Below, piece after piece: positions 26,448 to 33,781 of a stretch of 64,000 nt of DNA; within the stretch, counting starts at the first letter, position 1, and every line of letters begins with the position of its first letter. The notes below the pieces were generated by a model. The model did no database searches and was not told the DNA's origin. It saw only the letters and a list, made by a program, of their open reading frames with translations. The translations under genes and the position numbers were made by a program. The DNA is from JANXUC01 sp964619065 (lineage in GTDB: Bacteria > Acidobacteriota > Terriglobia > Terriglobales > Acidobacteriaceae). The DNA is taken from assembly GCA_964619065.1 (NCBI GenBank), contig CAZUCC010000012.1, positions 1 to 64,000 of the forward strand, given 5' to 3'.

Positions 26448-27380
26448 ATGAGGCGAAGAAAGGCGTTCCTTGCATTATTCCTGTTGATGGCGATGGGGGC
26501 GGCAAGCGAGTTCGCTCAGGCAGCAAATCTTATTGTGAATTGCGACAAGAAAGAGAAGATTCACAAGGCGGTGAAGCTTCTGGCGGATAGTAATCCGCAA
26601 GGGCCGAACACGATAACTGTTTCAGGCGTCTGCCACGAGAACATATTGATTCAAGGCATGGATCGTCTGACGCTGATTACGAAGAAGGGCGCCTCAATCA
26701 CGGATCGCTCCAACGGAAGCCTGGCGGTCGTGGATATTGAGGACTCGCAAAGGGTAACCCTGCAAGGATTCACCATCAACGGCGGGGCGCAGGGAATCCT
26801 ATGCAGTACCGCCAGTCTCTGCTACCTGACTGGCAACACGATTCAGGGTCCTGGACGTTTCGGCGTAAATGTAGTGAGAAGCTCCCGCGCATTTCTGGAA
26901 AGCAATGTGATCCAGAACTGGGCCCGCGGGGCATTCATCGACCGTGGTGCGGAAGTGTTCAGCAGCAATGACATCATCCGAGGCAATGGGGGGTCAGCGA
27001 TCGTGGTGATCAACCGGTCTTACTTCGAAACACTCAATTCCACTCTCGACAACAACGGTTTTGGCATCGAAGCGGGCGGAAGTGGCGTGTATCTCGCAGG
27101 CGGGACTGTCAGCGGCAATACCACCGATGGTGTAAGGGTCTTTGCCGCTTCCGAAGCGATATTTTCGGGGCCGACAATCACCGCCAACGGCGGGGTTGGT
27201 GTCAAGGTGAAAGACAGCTCCTTCGCAGCCTTCCTCGCGGCCAGCATAACGGGTAACCTGAGTGGCCTGGACGTAGACTGCGAGCCGCAATTTCCGATCG
27301 CGGCCTTTGTCGACCGGACGGGTGGTATTACAAACTGCGTTGAGCCTGCCAGCAGTTCGAAGCTTAAAGACGTGGAATAA
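26448..27380 (+). CDS. secreted right-handed beta-helix (NosD/pectate-lyase-like) protein
   Basis: A 310-aa protein. The signal peptide has a basic start MRRRK and ends near A-Q-A-A (about residue 26). A parallel beta-helix follows, visible as about ten turns of N-x-I-x-x-x-x-x-G-V patterns between residues 75 and 280, for example LTGNTIQGPGRFGVNVVR and LAGGTVSGNTTDGVRVF. No catalytic residues of a lyase or epimerase are evident. ATG 26448 has an AAAGGAG Shine-Dalgarno 7 bases upstream. It is the last host gene before the integrated element. Confidence 0.82.
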   Translation: MRRRKAFLALFLLMAMGAASEFAQAANLIVNCDKKEKIHKAVKLLADSNPQGPNTITVSGVCHENILIQGMDRLTLITKKGASITDRSNGSLAVVDIEDSQRVTLQGFTINGGAQGILCSTASLCYLTGNTIQGPGRFGVNVVRSSRAFLESNVIQNWARGAFIDRGAEVFSSNDIIRGNGGSAIVVINRSYFETLNSTLDNNGFGIEAGGSGVYLAGGTVSGNTTDGVRVFAASEAIFSGPTITANGGVGVKVKDSSFAAFLAASITGNLSGLDVDCEPQFPIAAFVDRTGGITNCVEPASSSKLKDVE

Positions 27381-27432
27381 AAAGCGAAGGCTGGGTATCC
27401 CCGCAAGTTCCTGAAAGGAAAAACCGAGAATT

Positions 27433-27502
27433 ATTGGTCGGGGCGCGCGGATTTGAACCGCGGACCCCCTGCGCCCAAGGCAGGTGCGCTACCAGGCTGC
27501 GC
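27433..27502 (-). repeat. attL: 70-bp direct repeat, displaced 3' part of tRNA-Pro
   Basis: These 70 bases are identical to 37428-37497. They contain, on the minus strand, tRNA-Pro from the D-arm through the 3' CCA but lack the first nine bases (5' acceptor strand). This is the pattern left when an element integrates into the 3' part of a tRNA gene and brings a replacement 3' end with it. The strand given is that of the tRNA. Confidence 0.95.
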
Positions 27503-27572
27503 AAACCTCAGGTTTTCCGTGCTTTTCCTCGAATTTGACCCCTTGATTTGGGGTCCCCTGAGGAAAACGCAC

Positions 27573-28391
27573 ATGCCCGGTTTTGAGCAGTTCATCCGCG
27601 AGCGGCAATTCCTGTCCAACGTCACACCGGCCACCGTTGCTTGGTACCGGGATAGCTTCAAGTGGCTTCCCAACCCGTCCCCTTCACAACAAGACCTGAA
27701 GGACGCCGTGCTACGGATGCGCGAGAAGGGAAGGAAAGCCACAGGCTGTAACGCGACCATCCGCGCCCTCAACTCCTATCTGAAGTGGTCCGGTTCGCCC
27801 CACAAGGTTCCGCCACTGAAAGAACCTCAGCTTGTGTTGCCCACGTTCACCCCGCAACAATTCCGGCAGCTTGTGACGTGGAGGCCCACGGCGCGGTGCC
27901 AGCGGCGGCTTCACCTGCTCACCCTGCTCTTGCTGGACACCGGATGCCGCATCACGGAGGCCCTCACCTTGCTTGTGCGGGACGTGGACATGGAAAATCT
28001 GCTCGTGACCCTGGACGGCAAGGGGCGCAAGCAGCGGGTGGTGCCGTTCTCGTTTGCGTTGCGGAAGGTGCTCCACCGATACGTCTCAGACTTTGACCGC
28101 AAGCCGGACCGGCTTTTGTTGGCTACGCGGAATGAAACACAGCTTGGGCGGCGGGTTATGCTCCGGGACGTGAAGCTGCTTTGCAGACGCATGGGCTTTG
28201 ACCCGCCCGCCCGGACTCTGCACGCCTTCCGGCACACCTTTGCCGTGAACTACCTTCGCCGGGGTGGGTCCGTCTTCCATTTGCAGAAGGTCCTGGGGCA
28301 TTCCACGCTGGAAATGACCCGGAGGTATGCGAACTTGATGACGGAGGATTTACAGGCGGTGCATGAGCGGGTGAGTTTGCTCAGCCGCTAA
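27573..28391 (+). CDS. int: tyrosine recombinase / integrase
   Basis: A 272-aa phage-type integrase, presumably catalysing integration at and excision from tRNA-Pro. A core-binding SAM-like domain spans about residues 1-85 and the catalytic domain about 90-270. All catalytic residues are visible: Arg126 in G-C-R-I-T-E-A, Lys150 in G-K-G-R-K-Q, His217 and Arg220 in H-A-F-R-H-T, His243 in L-G-H-S and nucleophile Tyr252 in R-R-Y-A-N. ATG 27573 is chosen; the open frame extends upstream into the tRNA remnant but that part is not protein-like. It is short for a tRNA-site integrase and lacks an obvious arm-binding domain, so it resembles XerC/D-sized enzymes. Its stop overlaps the stop of the convergent protease gene by 4 bases. 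Confidence 0.95.
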   Translation: MPGFEQFIRERQFLSNVTPATVAWYRDSFKWLPNPSPSQQDLKDAVLRMREKGRKATGCNATIRALNSYLKWSGSPHKVPPLKEPQLVLPTFTPQQFRQLVTWRPTARCQRRLHLLTLLLLDTGCRITEALTLLVRDVDMENLLVTLDGKGRKQRVVPFSFALRKVLHRYVSDFDRKPDRLLLATRNETQLGRRVMLRDVKLLCRRMGFDPPARTLHAFRHTFAVNYLRRGGSVFHLQKVLGHSTLEMTRRYANLMTEDLQAVHERVSLLSR

Positions 28392-29278
28392 AAGTCCTCT
28401 TTGATTTTCGCTTCAAACCCGGCGAGAATATCAATCGTCTCTTTGATGAATATCGAAGGCACTATCAGTCCGAGCGACGGGTCCGCGTTCTGGATGACGG
28501 GCGCTTGTTGTGAGACGAGACCAAAGATTTTTTGATACGTTGTGCCAGTTTGGAACAGACCCTTGTACTCCCGATCCAGATAGGCGAAATAAACCGGGCC
28601 GCCACTGTTTCCCGGAAATACTCTAAAGTCGTAAGCCACGCCGCCAATTTTCTTCATCGGGAGGATGGGGTAAGACGCAATCCTGCCACTCCTGAGCACC
28701 GGGTAGCCATTTATTTGAATGCCCAACGGGAAACCTAAGCAGAGGAGTTCGTCTCCGGCGTGCAGCTTGATGTCTGAAAGAAACTCATCCGTCGCAAGCC
28801 AATTGATGCTGGTCACGCTGTTGTGGAGCTGCACAAAAATTGAATCAGCAGGTAGGTTAACGTCAATTGCAGCCACGTCCGCCGAAGGATGGATTGTATA
28901 GGTGTTCTTCCCGTTGGCCCGTATTTGGATCGGCCAAGGGAATACCTCCACGTCACCGGAAGCGGTGCGGCGTCTGAGTTTTAGTGTCGCGGTATCGCCT
29001 CTGATGTCATCAAAGACGTGTTTGGCCGTGATAAGAACGAACCGTCCCGCGTCCGAGTCCGGCTTGTTCTGACGAAGCATGATAAAGCACGTTCCCATGC
29101 GTTCTTGGTTCTCCTCTCCGGGCCTAGCAGAGGGTCCTTGGATGAGGAACGTTGATTCCATCAAGGTGGTGTTTATCTCAGGTGACTTGATGGCTATAGG
29201 CATTGGGCTAGTGGTAGGTTGCTGTGCCCATATAGGCACAGAAAGCAAGAGCGTAAAGAGAAGCGGCGTCTTTGACAA
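28388..29278 (-). CDS. exported trypsin-like serine protease (S1 fold)
   Basis: A 296-aa protein. Signal peptide SKTPLLFTLLLSVPIWAQQ is followed by a chymotrypsin-fold domain with a full triad: His87 in T-A-K-H-V-F, Asp134 in S-A-D-V-A and Ser225 in P-G-N-S-G-G-P. No PDZ domain follows, unlike DegP/HtrA. The start is TTG at 29278 with a GAGGTT Shine-Dalgarno six bases upstream. It is unusual cargo for a phage-like element because it is predicted to act outside the cytoplasm. It could be a lysogenic-conversion gene, a defence or entry-exclusion factor, or a host gene captured by the element. Its role is not deducible. Confidence 0.85.
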   Translation of the reverse strand: MSKTPLLFTLLLSVPIWAQQPTTSPMPIAIKSPEINTTLMESTFLIQGPSARPGEENQERMGTCFIMLRQNKPDSDAGRFVLITAKHVFDDIRGDTATLKLRRRTASGDVEVFPWPIQIRANGKNTYTIHPSADVAAIDVNLPADSIFVQLHNSVTSINWLATDEFLSDIKLHAGDELLCLGFPLGIQINGYPVLRSGRIASYPILPMKKIGGVAYDFRVFPGNSGGPVYFAYLDREYKGLFQTGTTYQKIFGLVSQQAPVIQNADPSLGLIVPSIFIKETIDILAGFEAKIKEDF

Positions 29279-29627
29279 GTGGTTAACCTCAGGCCCGTGA
29301 TGCTAATGATAGGTGAATAAAATGCGAAAGTCTAGCTAGTGGCAACGGGCAGAGGGTGGTACCTGAAAATCTTGAGCATGTCCGTAAGTAAGACCGCCGC
29401 AACTCTTTTTTTTACACACACACTAATTATCGAAGTAGGTAAAAATTACACTGTTTTGGCTAAGTCATTGAAAACACATGGCAGCACTCCGGGGTGGGTT
29501 TTGACCGGTGGGCAAGTCAATTTTGGCCCTCCAGGATGGCCCTAGAACGCACAGAATCGCCCGCTGTTGAAAAAACAGGGGGTAGTGGCTATCACCCTAG
29601 CCGGAAACGTCCCAATTTTGCCAGAAC
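29279..29627. other. non-coding stretch inside element
   Basis: 349 bases, more AT-rich than the flanks, with a T8 run near 29407 and a small CTGTT...AACAG hairpin near 29570. A 68-codon open frame (29339-29545) has no Shine-Dalgarno and no protein-like character. Nothing else is seen. Confidence 0.5.
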
Positions 29628-29813
29628 CTAGGTGCCGGGCACTTGCTTGCGCCACTCCTCGTAGACGAACTGCTTACCCTCAACCAACAAGGCGTAGAGC
29701 AGGCCGCGAATGACTTCGGCCCGCGTGCGGTGAATCTCCGAGCAGAACCCATCCAGCAACTCCACGGTATCGGGGTCCAACGCGGTGCTAACTACGACCT
29801 TCGGACTACTCAT
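29628..29813 (-). CDS. ribbon-helix-helix DNA-binding protein
   Basis: A 61-aa protein with a ribbon-helix-helix pattern. The beta strand is KVVVSTAL, helix A is PDTVELLDGFCSEI, and the turn T-R-A-E leads into helix B VIRGLLYALLVEG. It probably dimerises and binds DNA through the strand. ATG 29813 has GGAGG directly upstream; the longer frame to 29840 does not. A TGGTGACA copy in its own orientation lies just upstream of the Shine-Dalgarno, and four opposite-orientation copies lie farther upstream, so it may bind these repeats and repress itself. No toxin gene is adjacent, so it is more likely a regulator or copy-control protein than an antitoxin. Confidence 0.75.
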   Translation of the reverse strand: MSSPKVVVSTALDPDTVELLDGFCSEIHRTRAEVIRGLLYALLVEGKQFVYEEWRKQVPGT

Positions 29814-30107
29814 TGATCCTCCAAGTGTCACCACCTGCATCTCTCTAAGAGGGTGTATAAAAAATAAGATTCGATAGTAGTAGTAAGTAGTAGTAGGATC
29901 AATGACTTACCAGAAATGCCCTTTTCCGTTGCACCCTCTTATACGAAAAAAGGGGGGTCAAAACAGCCCGTTTTTGAACTAACTTGTTGACTGCAAAGCA
30001 CTTACGACTGGTGACAAGTGTGGTGACAACACTGGTGACAGCAACATGAAATACCCGGATTCTCATGTAAGTGTATGAATATAAACAGCTTAATAAAGTG
30101 GTGACAC
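29814..30107. promoter_or_regulatory. regulatory or origin-like region with iterons
   Basis: This is the intergenic region upstream of the RHH gene. It contains TGGTGACA at 30009, 30021, 30033 and 30099 (+ strand) and once on the minus strand at 29826-29833. It also has a TAG-repeat tract at 29875-29896 and an inverted repeat AAGAGGGTG (near 29846) / CACCCTCTT (near 29933). It is AT-rich in part. It could be an operator array, a replication origin, or both. Confidence 0.6.
30009..30040 (+). repeat. three TGGTGACA iterons at 12-bp spacing
   Basis: TGGTGACA starts at 30009, 30021 and 30033, exactly 12 bases apart, within 12-mers ACTGGTGACAAG, TGTGGTGACAAC and ACTGGTGACAGC. A fourth copy is at 30099-30106. 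Confidence 0.85.
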
Positions 30108-30401
30108 CTACCCCGTTACAGCGGCCCTAATGCGCCTGCCTTGCGGGTCATAGCCGAGCACTTCAGCCATCACCCGAGACATGATGAACGCCTCAAGCCC
30201 ACCCTCATCCCGTTCCACCACCACCTGCTTGGTGTTCTCCAGGTGGTCCAACGCCTCATACCACACGGGAATGGAGACACTCTCCGGCCCACGGTTGTAG
30301 TGGGTGGCCCGTTTCAAGTCCCGCACGCGGATGCGCCCGGCCTTCTTGACCGCCCGGAAAATCTTCTGGATGGACCGGCGTTTCCATTCTTGCTCCGTCA
30401 T
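30108..30401 (-). CDS. small winged-helix-like protein, unknown
   Basis: A 97-aa basic protein. The pattern IQKIFRAVKKAGRIRVRDLKRAT...VWYEALDHLENTKQVVVERD reads as helix, recognition helix and beta wing, resembling the winged-helix C-terminal parts of phage primase/helicase-type proteins. It starts 4 bases after the stop of the upstream gene on the same strand, so the two are very likely co-translated. Its function may be DNA binding in replication or regulation. The family is not recognised with certainty. Confidence 0.65.
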   Translation of the reverse strand: MTEQEWKRRSIQKIFRAVKKAGRIRVRDLKRATHYNRGPESVSIPVWYEALDHLENTKQVVVERDEGGLEAFIMSRVMAEVLGYDPQGRRIRAAVTG

Positions 30402-30405
30402 GGCT

Positions 30406-30978
30406 TCACCGTGCCTTCAGCGGCGGGAGTGGGCCATAGAAGCTATCCCTGAGGGCAACGGACACCGGCTGCTTGCGCCGGACGCGCTCACGCCGGGACA
30501 CCGGCTTAGGTTTATGCGGTGTGGTGGGCTGCCACCCGCGCTCTATGGCGCAACCATCTGCCCACAATAGACGGCGGCCATACTCACCGGGGTGCGGGTC
30601 ATTCGGGTTCAGCAAGGTGCCGAGTTCCACGTCCGGGCCGCCGGTCTTTCCCGGTTTACGCCGCTTGCGCATTTCAAAGAACCCGTTCAGGCTTGGGTGC
30701 AAGATGGCAATGACGCGAGCGTAGTACGACTGGAAAACGTCATTCATGGCGAACGGCTCGCCGGTTGCTTTCTTCTTGGTGAGGACCCACCGGGCGTATT
30801 CCCAAATGGACTTCACGGATGCGGCGGGCCACCCCATTGCCTGCACGTCATAAAGTTCCTGGACAATCAGGTCCAGGACGGCGGGGTTGTCATTGTGGAA
30901 TTGCCGGAGCCGCTTCAGACGGGGGCTTAGTCCCCTCGTGCTCTCAATGTGCTGCAAGAGTTCGTTGACCGCGTCCAT
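30406..30978 (-). CDS. phage-type conserved protein, unknown function
   Basis: A 190-aa protein. Residues 25-110 read R-Q-F-H-N-D-N-P-A-V, then S-I-W-E-Y-A-R-W, then F-A-M-N-D-V-F-Q-S-Y-Y-A-R and G-F-F-E-M-R. This pattern recalls a family often seen in soil phages and genomic islands; the resemblance is from memory. The C-terminal 80 residues are basic and Pro-rich. The start has CTGGAGG six bases upstream. It lies 15 bases downstream of the tape-measure gene and is coupled to the next gene. It could be a DNA-binding or replication factor. Confidence 0.65.
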   Translation of the reverse strand: MDAVNELLQHIESTRGLSPRLKRLRQFHNDNPAVLDLIVQELYDVQAMGWPAASVKSIWEYARWVLTKKKATGEPFAMNDVFQSYYARVIAILHPSLNGFFEMRKRRKPGKTGGPDVELGTLLNPNDPHPGEYGRRLLWADGCAIERGWQPTTPHKPKPVSRRERVRRKQPVSVALRDSFYGPLPPLKAR

Positions 30979-30993
30979 GTGAAGCCTCCAGGT

Positions 30994-33156
30994 CTAGCGA
31001 TTCATTTTCCGAATTTGATATTTGACGTGATCCGCGAGTGTGTCCGCGTGCTTATCCAACACGCGCTTCATGCCATCAGCATCCAATGCTTGAACCGTGG
31101 GCGAGTGGTGAACATGGATGTTGTAAGTGTGGCCGCTCGCGCCGTCCGCCGATGCTTTGTTGAGGTTCTCCGTCATCCGTTTGGGCAGCACGGCCTCACC
31201 CGGCTCCAGGCGGGCGGGTACGATGTCCCCATTACCCACACCCGGAACAATACCGCCGCGCTCGTACCCCATCACTGTTGCGAAGGCCGCCGCACCCAGC
31301 AAAGGGGCCATCACAAGGTTGGTCGGGAACGGGAAGTGCGTACCGGCTAGGAACATCTCGCGTGCCGCCCGCGCCGCGTCATGCGGCTTGGTCATGTCAT
31401 GGGCAAGTATGGCCTTCATGGCGTTCTGAATCATGCCGGACGCCACTTGGTCCCCAAGGCCAATCATGGCTTTGGAGAAGGATTCTTGACGCATCAGCAC
31501 ACTTGTCAGGCTGCTTGAAATGGCGTCATCCCTTCGCCGTGCAGCGGCAAGCAGCCGGGCATTGCGGTCTTCCTCCGCCCGAACCTTGAGCGCGGTGACT
31601 TGGTTCTCATGCGCCCGGTCCAGCTCAAGCTGCCGGTCATTGAGGGCCTTGAGTTTGTTCTCATATTCCTTGTCACTTCTGTCCAGGGCCACGCCCTGCT
31701 TTTGGAGTGCGTCCCGCTTAATGGCAAACTCCGCATCGGCAAGCCGCATTGCGCTGGCAAGGCGGGCTTGCTCACTATTGCGCATCGCGCTCAAGAGCAA
31801 TTGGTCTTGCGTGCGTTGTAACGCAACGGACAACTCCCCCATCCGAAGTTCATGCTCGGCGGCTTCCTTGCCCGCCTCGGCTCGGAGTTTGGTCTGCTCA
31901 TCGTCCATCTGCTTGGTTGTCTGTACCCGAGCGGTAAGTAGGCCCTTATAGAATCCCGTGTCTTGCAAGCCCTTGCTCTGCTCTTCCTTGATGGCGGCGT
32001 CAATGGCGGTGAGGCGTTCGCGGGACCCTTGCGCCGTGGCGTCAATCTTCATCCGCTCGGCTTCCTGTAGGTCAGACACCGCCCGCTTGTAGTTCTCTTC
32101 CCACGCCTTTTGCTCTTCCTCCAGGGCTTGCTTCTGTGCCTCTGCCTCAGCGCGGAACCGCTTATCGGCATCCGCACCAATCTTGTTGCCGGTGTCGGTG
32201 CGGGCATTGTCCTTCTCACCCGCCGCAAGTTGGTGGATAGCTTGCTGTGCTTGGTATTGGTCCCGGAGGGTTTTGACCAACACCTCTTGAGCGGCAATGG
32301 CGTCCTTGTCCCACTGTGCGCCCATGGCCTTGAGGGCGTTGGTTGCCTCAACGTTCTTGTTGTAATCGCCCTTCTGCCCGCCCTTCCATGATTCCGTAAT
32401 CGTAGCCGCTTGTTGTTTTTGCAGGTCTAGAATCTTCTGCTCGCGGGCAATCGTCTCATCCAACAGCTTGTTGGCCCCGGCGTTGTCCCGCTTGGCAAGC
32501 AGGGAGTCATACTCAACCTTGAAACGCTCCAGGGAAGACTTGGCACCGGCAGACCCGGAGCCGAATTGGTACCAATGTTTCTCCATCTGCTTGAAGAGTT
32601 CGTCCGCCGCCTTAGAGATTGTTCCAAAGGCTTGCACTAGCTCATCCATGGACGTGTGGTCAATGAGTTCTAGCTGCTTGTGCAAGGCGGCAAGGTGGTT
32701 TTGGTTGAGTTCATCAGCCCGGATGCCCGCCTTGAGCAACTTGTCATTGAGACTGTTGAGCACGTTGGCGGTGGCCGTTCCAAAGTTGACTTGGGATTCT
32801 GTCAGCTTCTCCCCGGCTTCGCGCAACTTGGCTAGGTGCTCAAGCAAGAGCGTGGCACCCACGATGATGGCCAAGAACGGGAAGGCCGCTTCCATAGCGG
32901 CACTGACCGGGCCTAGCTGCGAGATGAAGCTAACCAAGGCGCGGGGCATCTTGACCCCGAACTCTTCGCCCAAAAGCATGACGCCGTGCCGGGCTTCGGT
33001 CATGTTGTAAGACACACCGTCGCTCATACCTTCGGACCCTTGCTTGATGTCGGTGAAGGCGTTGCGGGCGGCTCTTGCGGCATCACTCAGTCCAGATTGG
33101 AAGGTGGCTGTCTTTGTCTGAAGATCAACGGAGAGGGACCAAACAGGTTGGCTCAT
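30994..33156 (-). CDS. phage tail tape-measure-like protein
   Basis: A 720-aa protein. The N-terminus (SVDLQTKTATFQSGLSDAARAARNAFTDI) is typical of tape-measure proteins. A hydrophobic stretch near residues 85-110 (AMEAAFPFLAIIVGATLLLEHL) is followed by a very long helical coiled-coil region (about 110-580) rich in Ala, Glu, Lys and Gln. A Gly-rich C-terminal segment, RGGIVPGVGNGDIVPARLEP followed by GEAVLP, is also common in these proteins. It overlaps the gp10-like gene by the 4 bases ATGA. In a siphophage the length would set the tail length. Here no tail tube or tail chaperone genes accompany it, which is unusual. Confidence 0.85.
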   Translation of the reverse strand: MSQPVWSLSVDLQTKTATFQSGLSDAARAARNAFTDIKQGSEGMSDGVSYNMTEARHGVMLLGEEFGVKMPRALVSFISQLGPVSAAMEAAFPFLAIIVGATLLLEHLAKLREAGEKLTESQVNFGTATANVLNSLNDKLLKAGIRADELNQNHLAALHKQLELIDHTSMDELVQAFGTISKAADELFKQMEKHWYQFGSGSAGAKSSLERFKVEYDSLLAKRDNAGANKLLDETIAREQKILDLQKQQAATITESWKGGQKGDYNKNVEATNALKAMGAQWDKDAIAAQEVLVKTLRDQYQAQQAIHQLAAGEKDNARTDTGNKIGADADKRFRAEAEAQKQALEEEQKAWEENYKRAVSDLQEAERMKIDATAQGSRERLTAIDAAIKEEQSKGLQDTGFYKGLLTARVQTTKQMDDEQTKLRAEAGKEAAEHELRMGELSVALQRTQDQLLLSAMRNSEQARLASAMRLADAEFAIKRDALQKQGVALDRSDKEYENKLKALNDRQLELDRAHENQVTALKVRAEEDRNARLLAAARRRDDAISSSLTSVLMRQESFSKAMIGLGDQVASGMIQNAMKAILAHDMTKPHDAARAAREMFLAGTHFPFPTNLVMAPLLGAAAFATVMGYERGGIVPGVGNGDIVPARLEPGEAVLPKRMTENLNKASADGASGHTYNIHVHHSPTVQALDADGMKRVLDKHADTLADHVKYQIRKMNR

Positions 33157-33551
33157 TTCTTCATGTCCTCTAGGCCCTCAGTAAGGGCTTGAAAGTATGT
33201 CTCTAACACTTGGTCCTGCACCGCACGGGCTGAGTTCTCTAGCCAATGCAGGGCCGGTGTATGCACCGTGCCAAACTCTTGGAACATCCCGTAGAAGGCT
33301 TCCGAGCTAGGACCCACGCGGACCGTGAGTGCCCCGTCAGAAGTTACCGTCTGCCGGTGCTCTTCTAGCTCCAGGTTGCCGGTCAATTGCGGGGCAAACG
33401 CCTTGGCGGAATCCAAGAGTGGTTTTGTGGCCTTGAACTCCACCGAGCGCAAGAACTTCTTTACCGCCCGCTTCGCGCCGTTGGTAAAGGCTTCCTCTAG
33501 CTCTTCCAAGCCCTCAATCTTGGTCACGATGGTTACGTCCAGGTCTGCCAC
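33153..33551 (-). CDS. HK97 gp10-like head-tail or tail-completion protein
   Basis: A 132-aa protein with the gp10 pattern: G-L-E-E-L-E-E-A-F near residue 15, A-P-Q-L-T-G-N-L-E near residue 53 (family: P..tG.L), and Y-G-M-F-Q-E-F-G-T near residue 87, followed by a C-terminal helix. The family forms head-tail joining or tail-completion rings in siphophages. The start is GTG with TGAGGTT six bases upstream. It is translationally coupled to the tape-measure gene and lies 230 bases after the capsid gene, with a structured spacer between. Confidence 0.85.
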   Translation of the reverse strand: MADLDVTIVTKIEGLEELEEAFTNGAKRAVKKFLRSVEFKATKPLLDSAKAFAPQLTGNLELEEHRQTVTSDGALTVRVGPSSEAFYGMFQEFGTVHTPALHWLENSARAVQDQVLETYFQALTEGLEDMKK

Positions 33552-33658
33552 GGTATAACCTCAAAGTGAAATAAGGACCGGTGTCACCCCCACACCGGCC
33601 CTATGTTTTCCAGCGATTTTCAGGACGTGGCACGCTGGCAACCACGGCTAGCTCTTCC

Positions 33659-33703
33659 GATCACGGGGTTAGAACCCCGGCAAGGGTGTGCGGCCCCGTG
33701 ATC
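33659..33703 (-). ncRNA. strong hairpin element between capsid and gp10 genes
   Basis: GATCACGGGG at 33659-33668 pairs perfectly with CCCCGTGATC at 33694-33703. An alternative inner hairpin GGGGTTAGAACCCC (33665-33678) overlaps one arm. Read on the minus strand, the surroundings (33655-33722) look loosely tRNA-like, with a D-arm-like GTTAGACGGTAGA and a T-arm-like GGGGTTCTAACCCC. The canonical T33 and a regular T stem are missing. It could be a structured RNA, a transcription attenuator between capsid and downstream genes, or a tRNA relic. Confidence 0.45.
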
Positions 33704-33781
33704 TACCGTCTAACTCGGCTATGAATTGCTCCGCACGAACGTCAATGTTTGCGGGCCGTCCACCCCACGGCCCGGCTTGGT

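Noticed and set aside
27453..27572. An extended integrase start inside the tRNA remnant
   Set aside because: This part overlaps the att repeat, reads as Pro/Gly-rich translation of tRNA sequence, and lies before the natural core-binding domain start at 27573.
29339..29545. A 68-codon open frame inside the element
   Set aside because: No Shine-Dalgarno and low-complexity, non-protein-like composition in an AT-rich intergenic stretch.
29628..29813. Toxin-antitoxin pair with the RHH protein as antitoxin
   Set aside because: No small toxin-like gene lies adjacent; the neighbours are an AT-rich spacer and the iteron region.
29875..29896. TAG-repeat tract as a CRISPR-like array
   Set aside because: It is a short trinucleotide run without spacers, and no cas genes are present. 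No CRISPR array was seen anywhere in the window.
33655..33722. A functional tRNA between the capsid and gp10 genes
   Set aside because: The anticodon loop lacks T33 and the T stem is irregular. It is kept only as a structured element.
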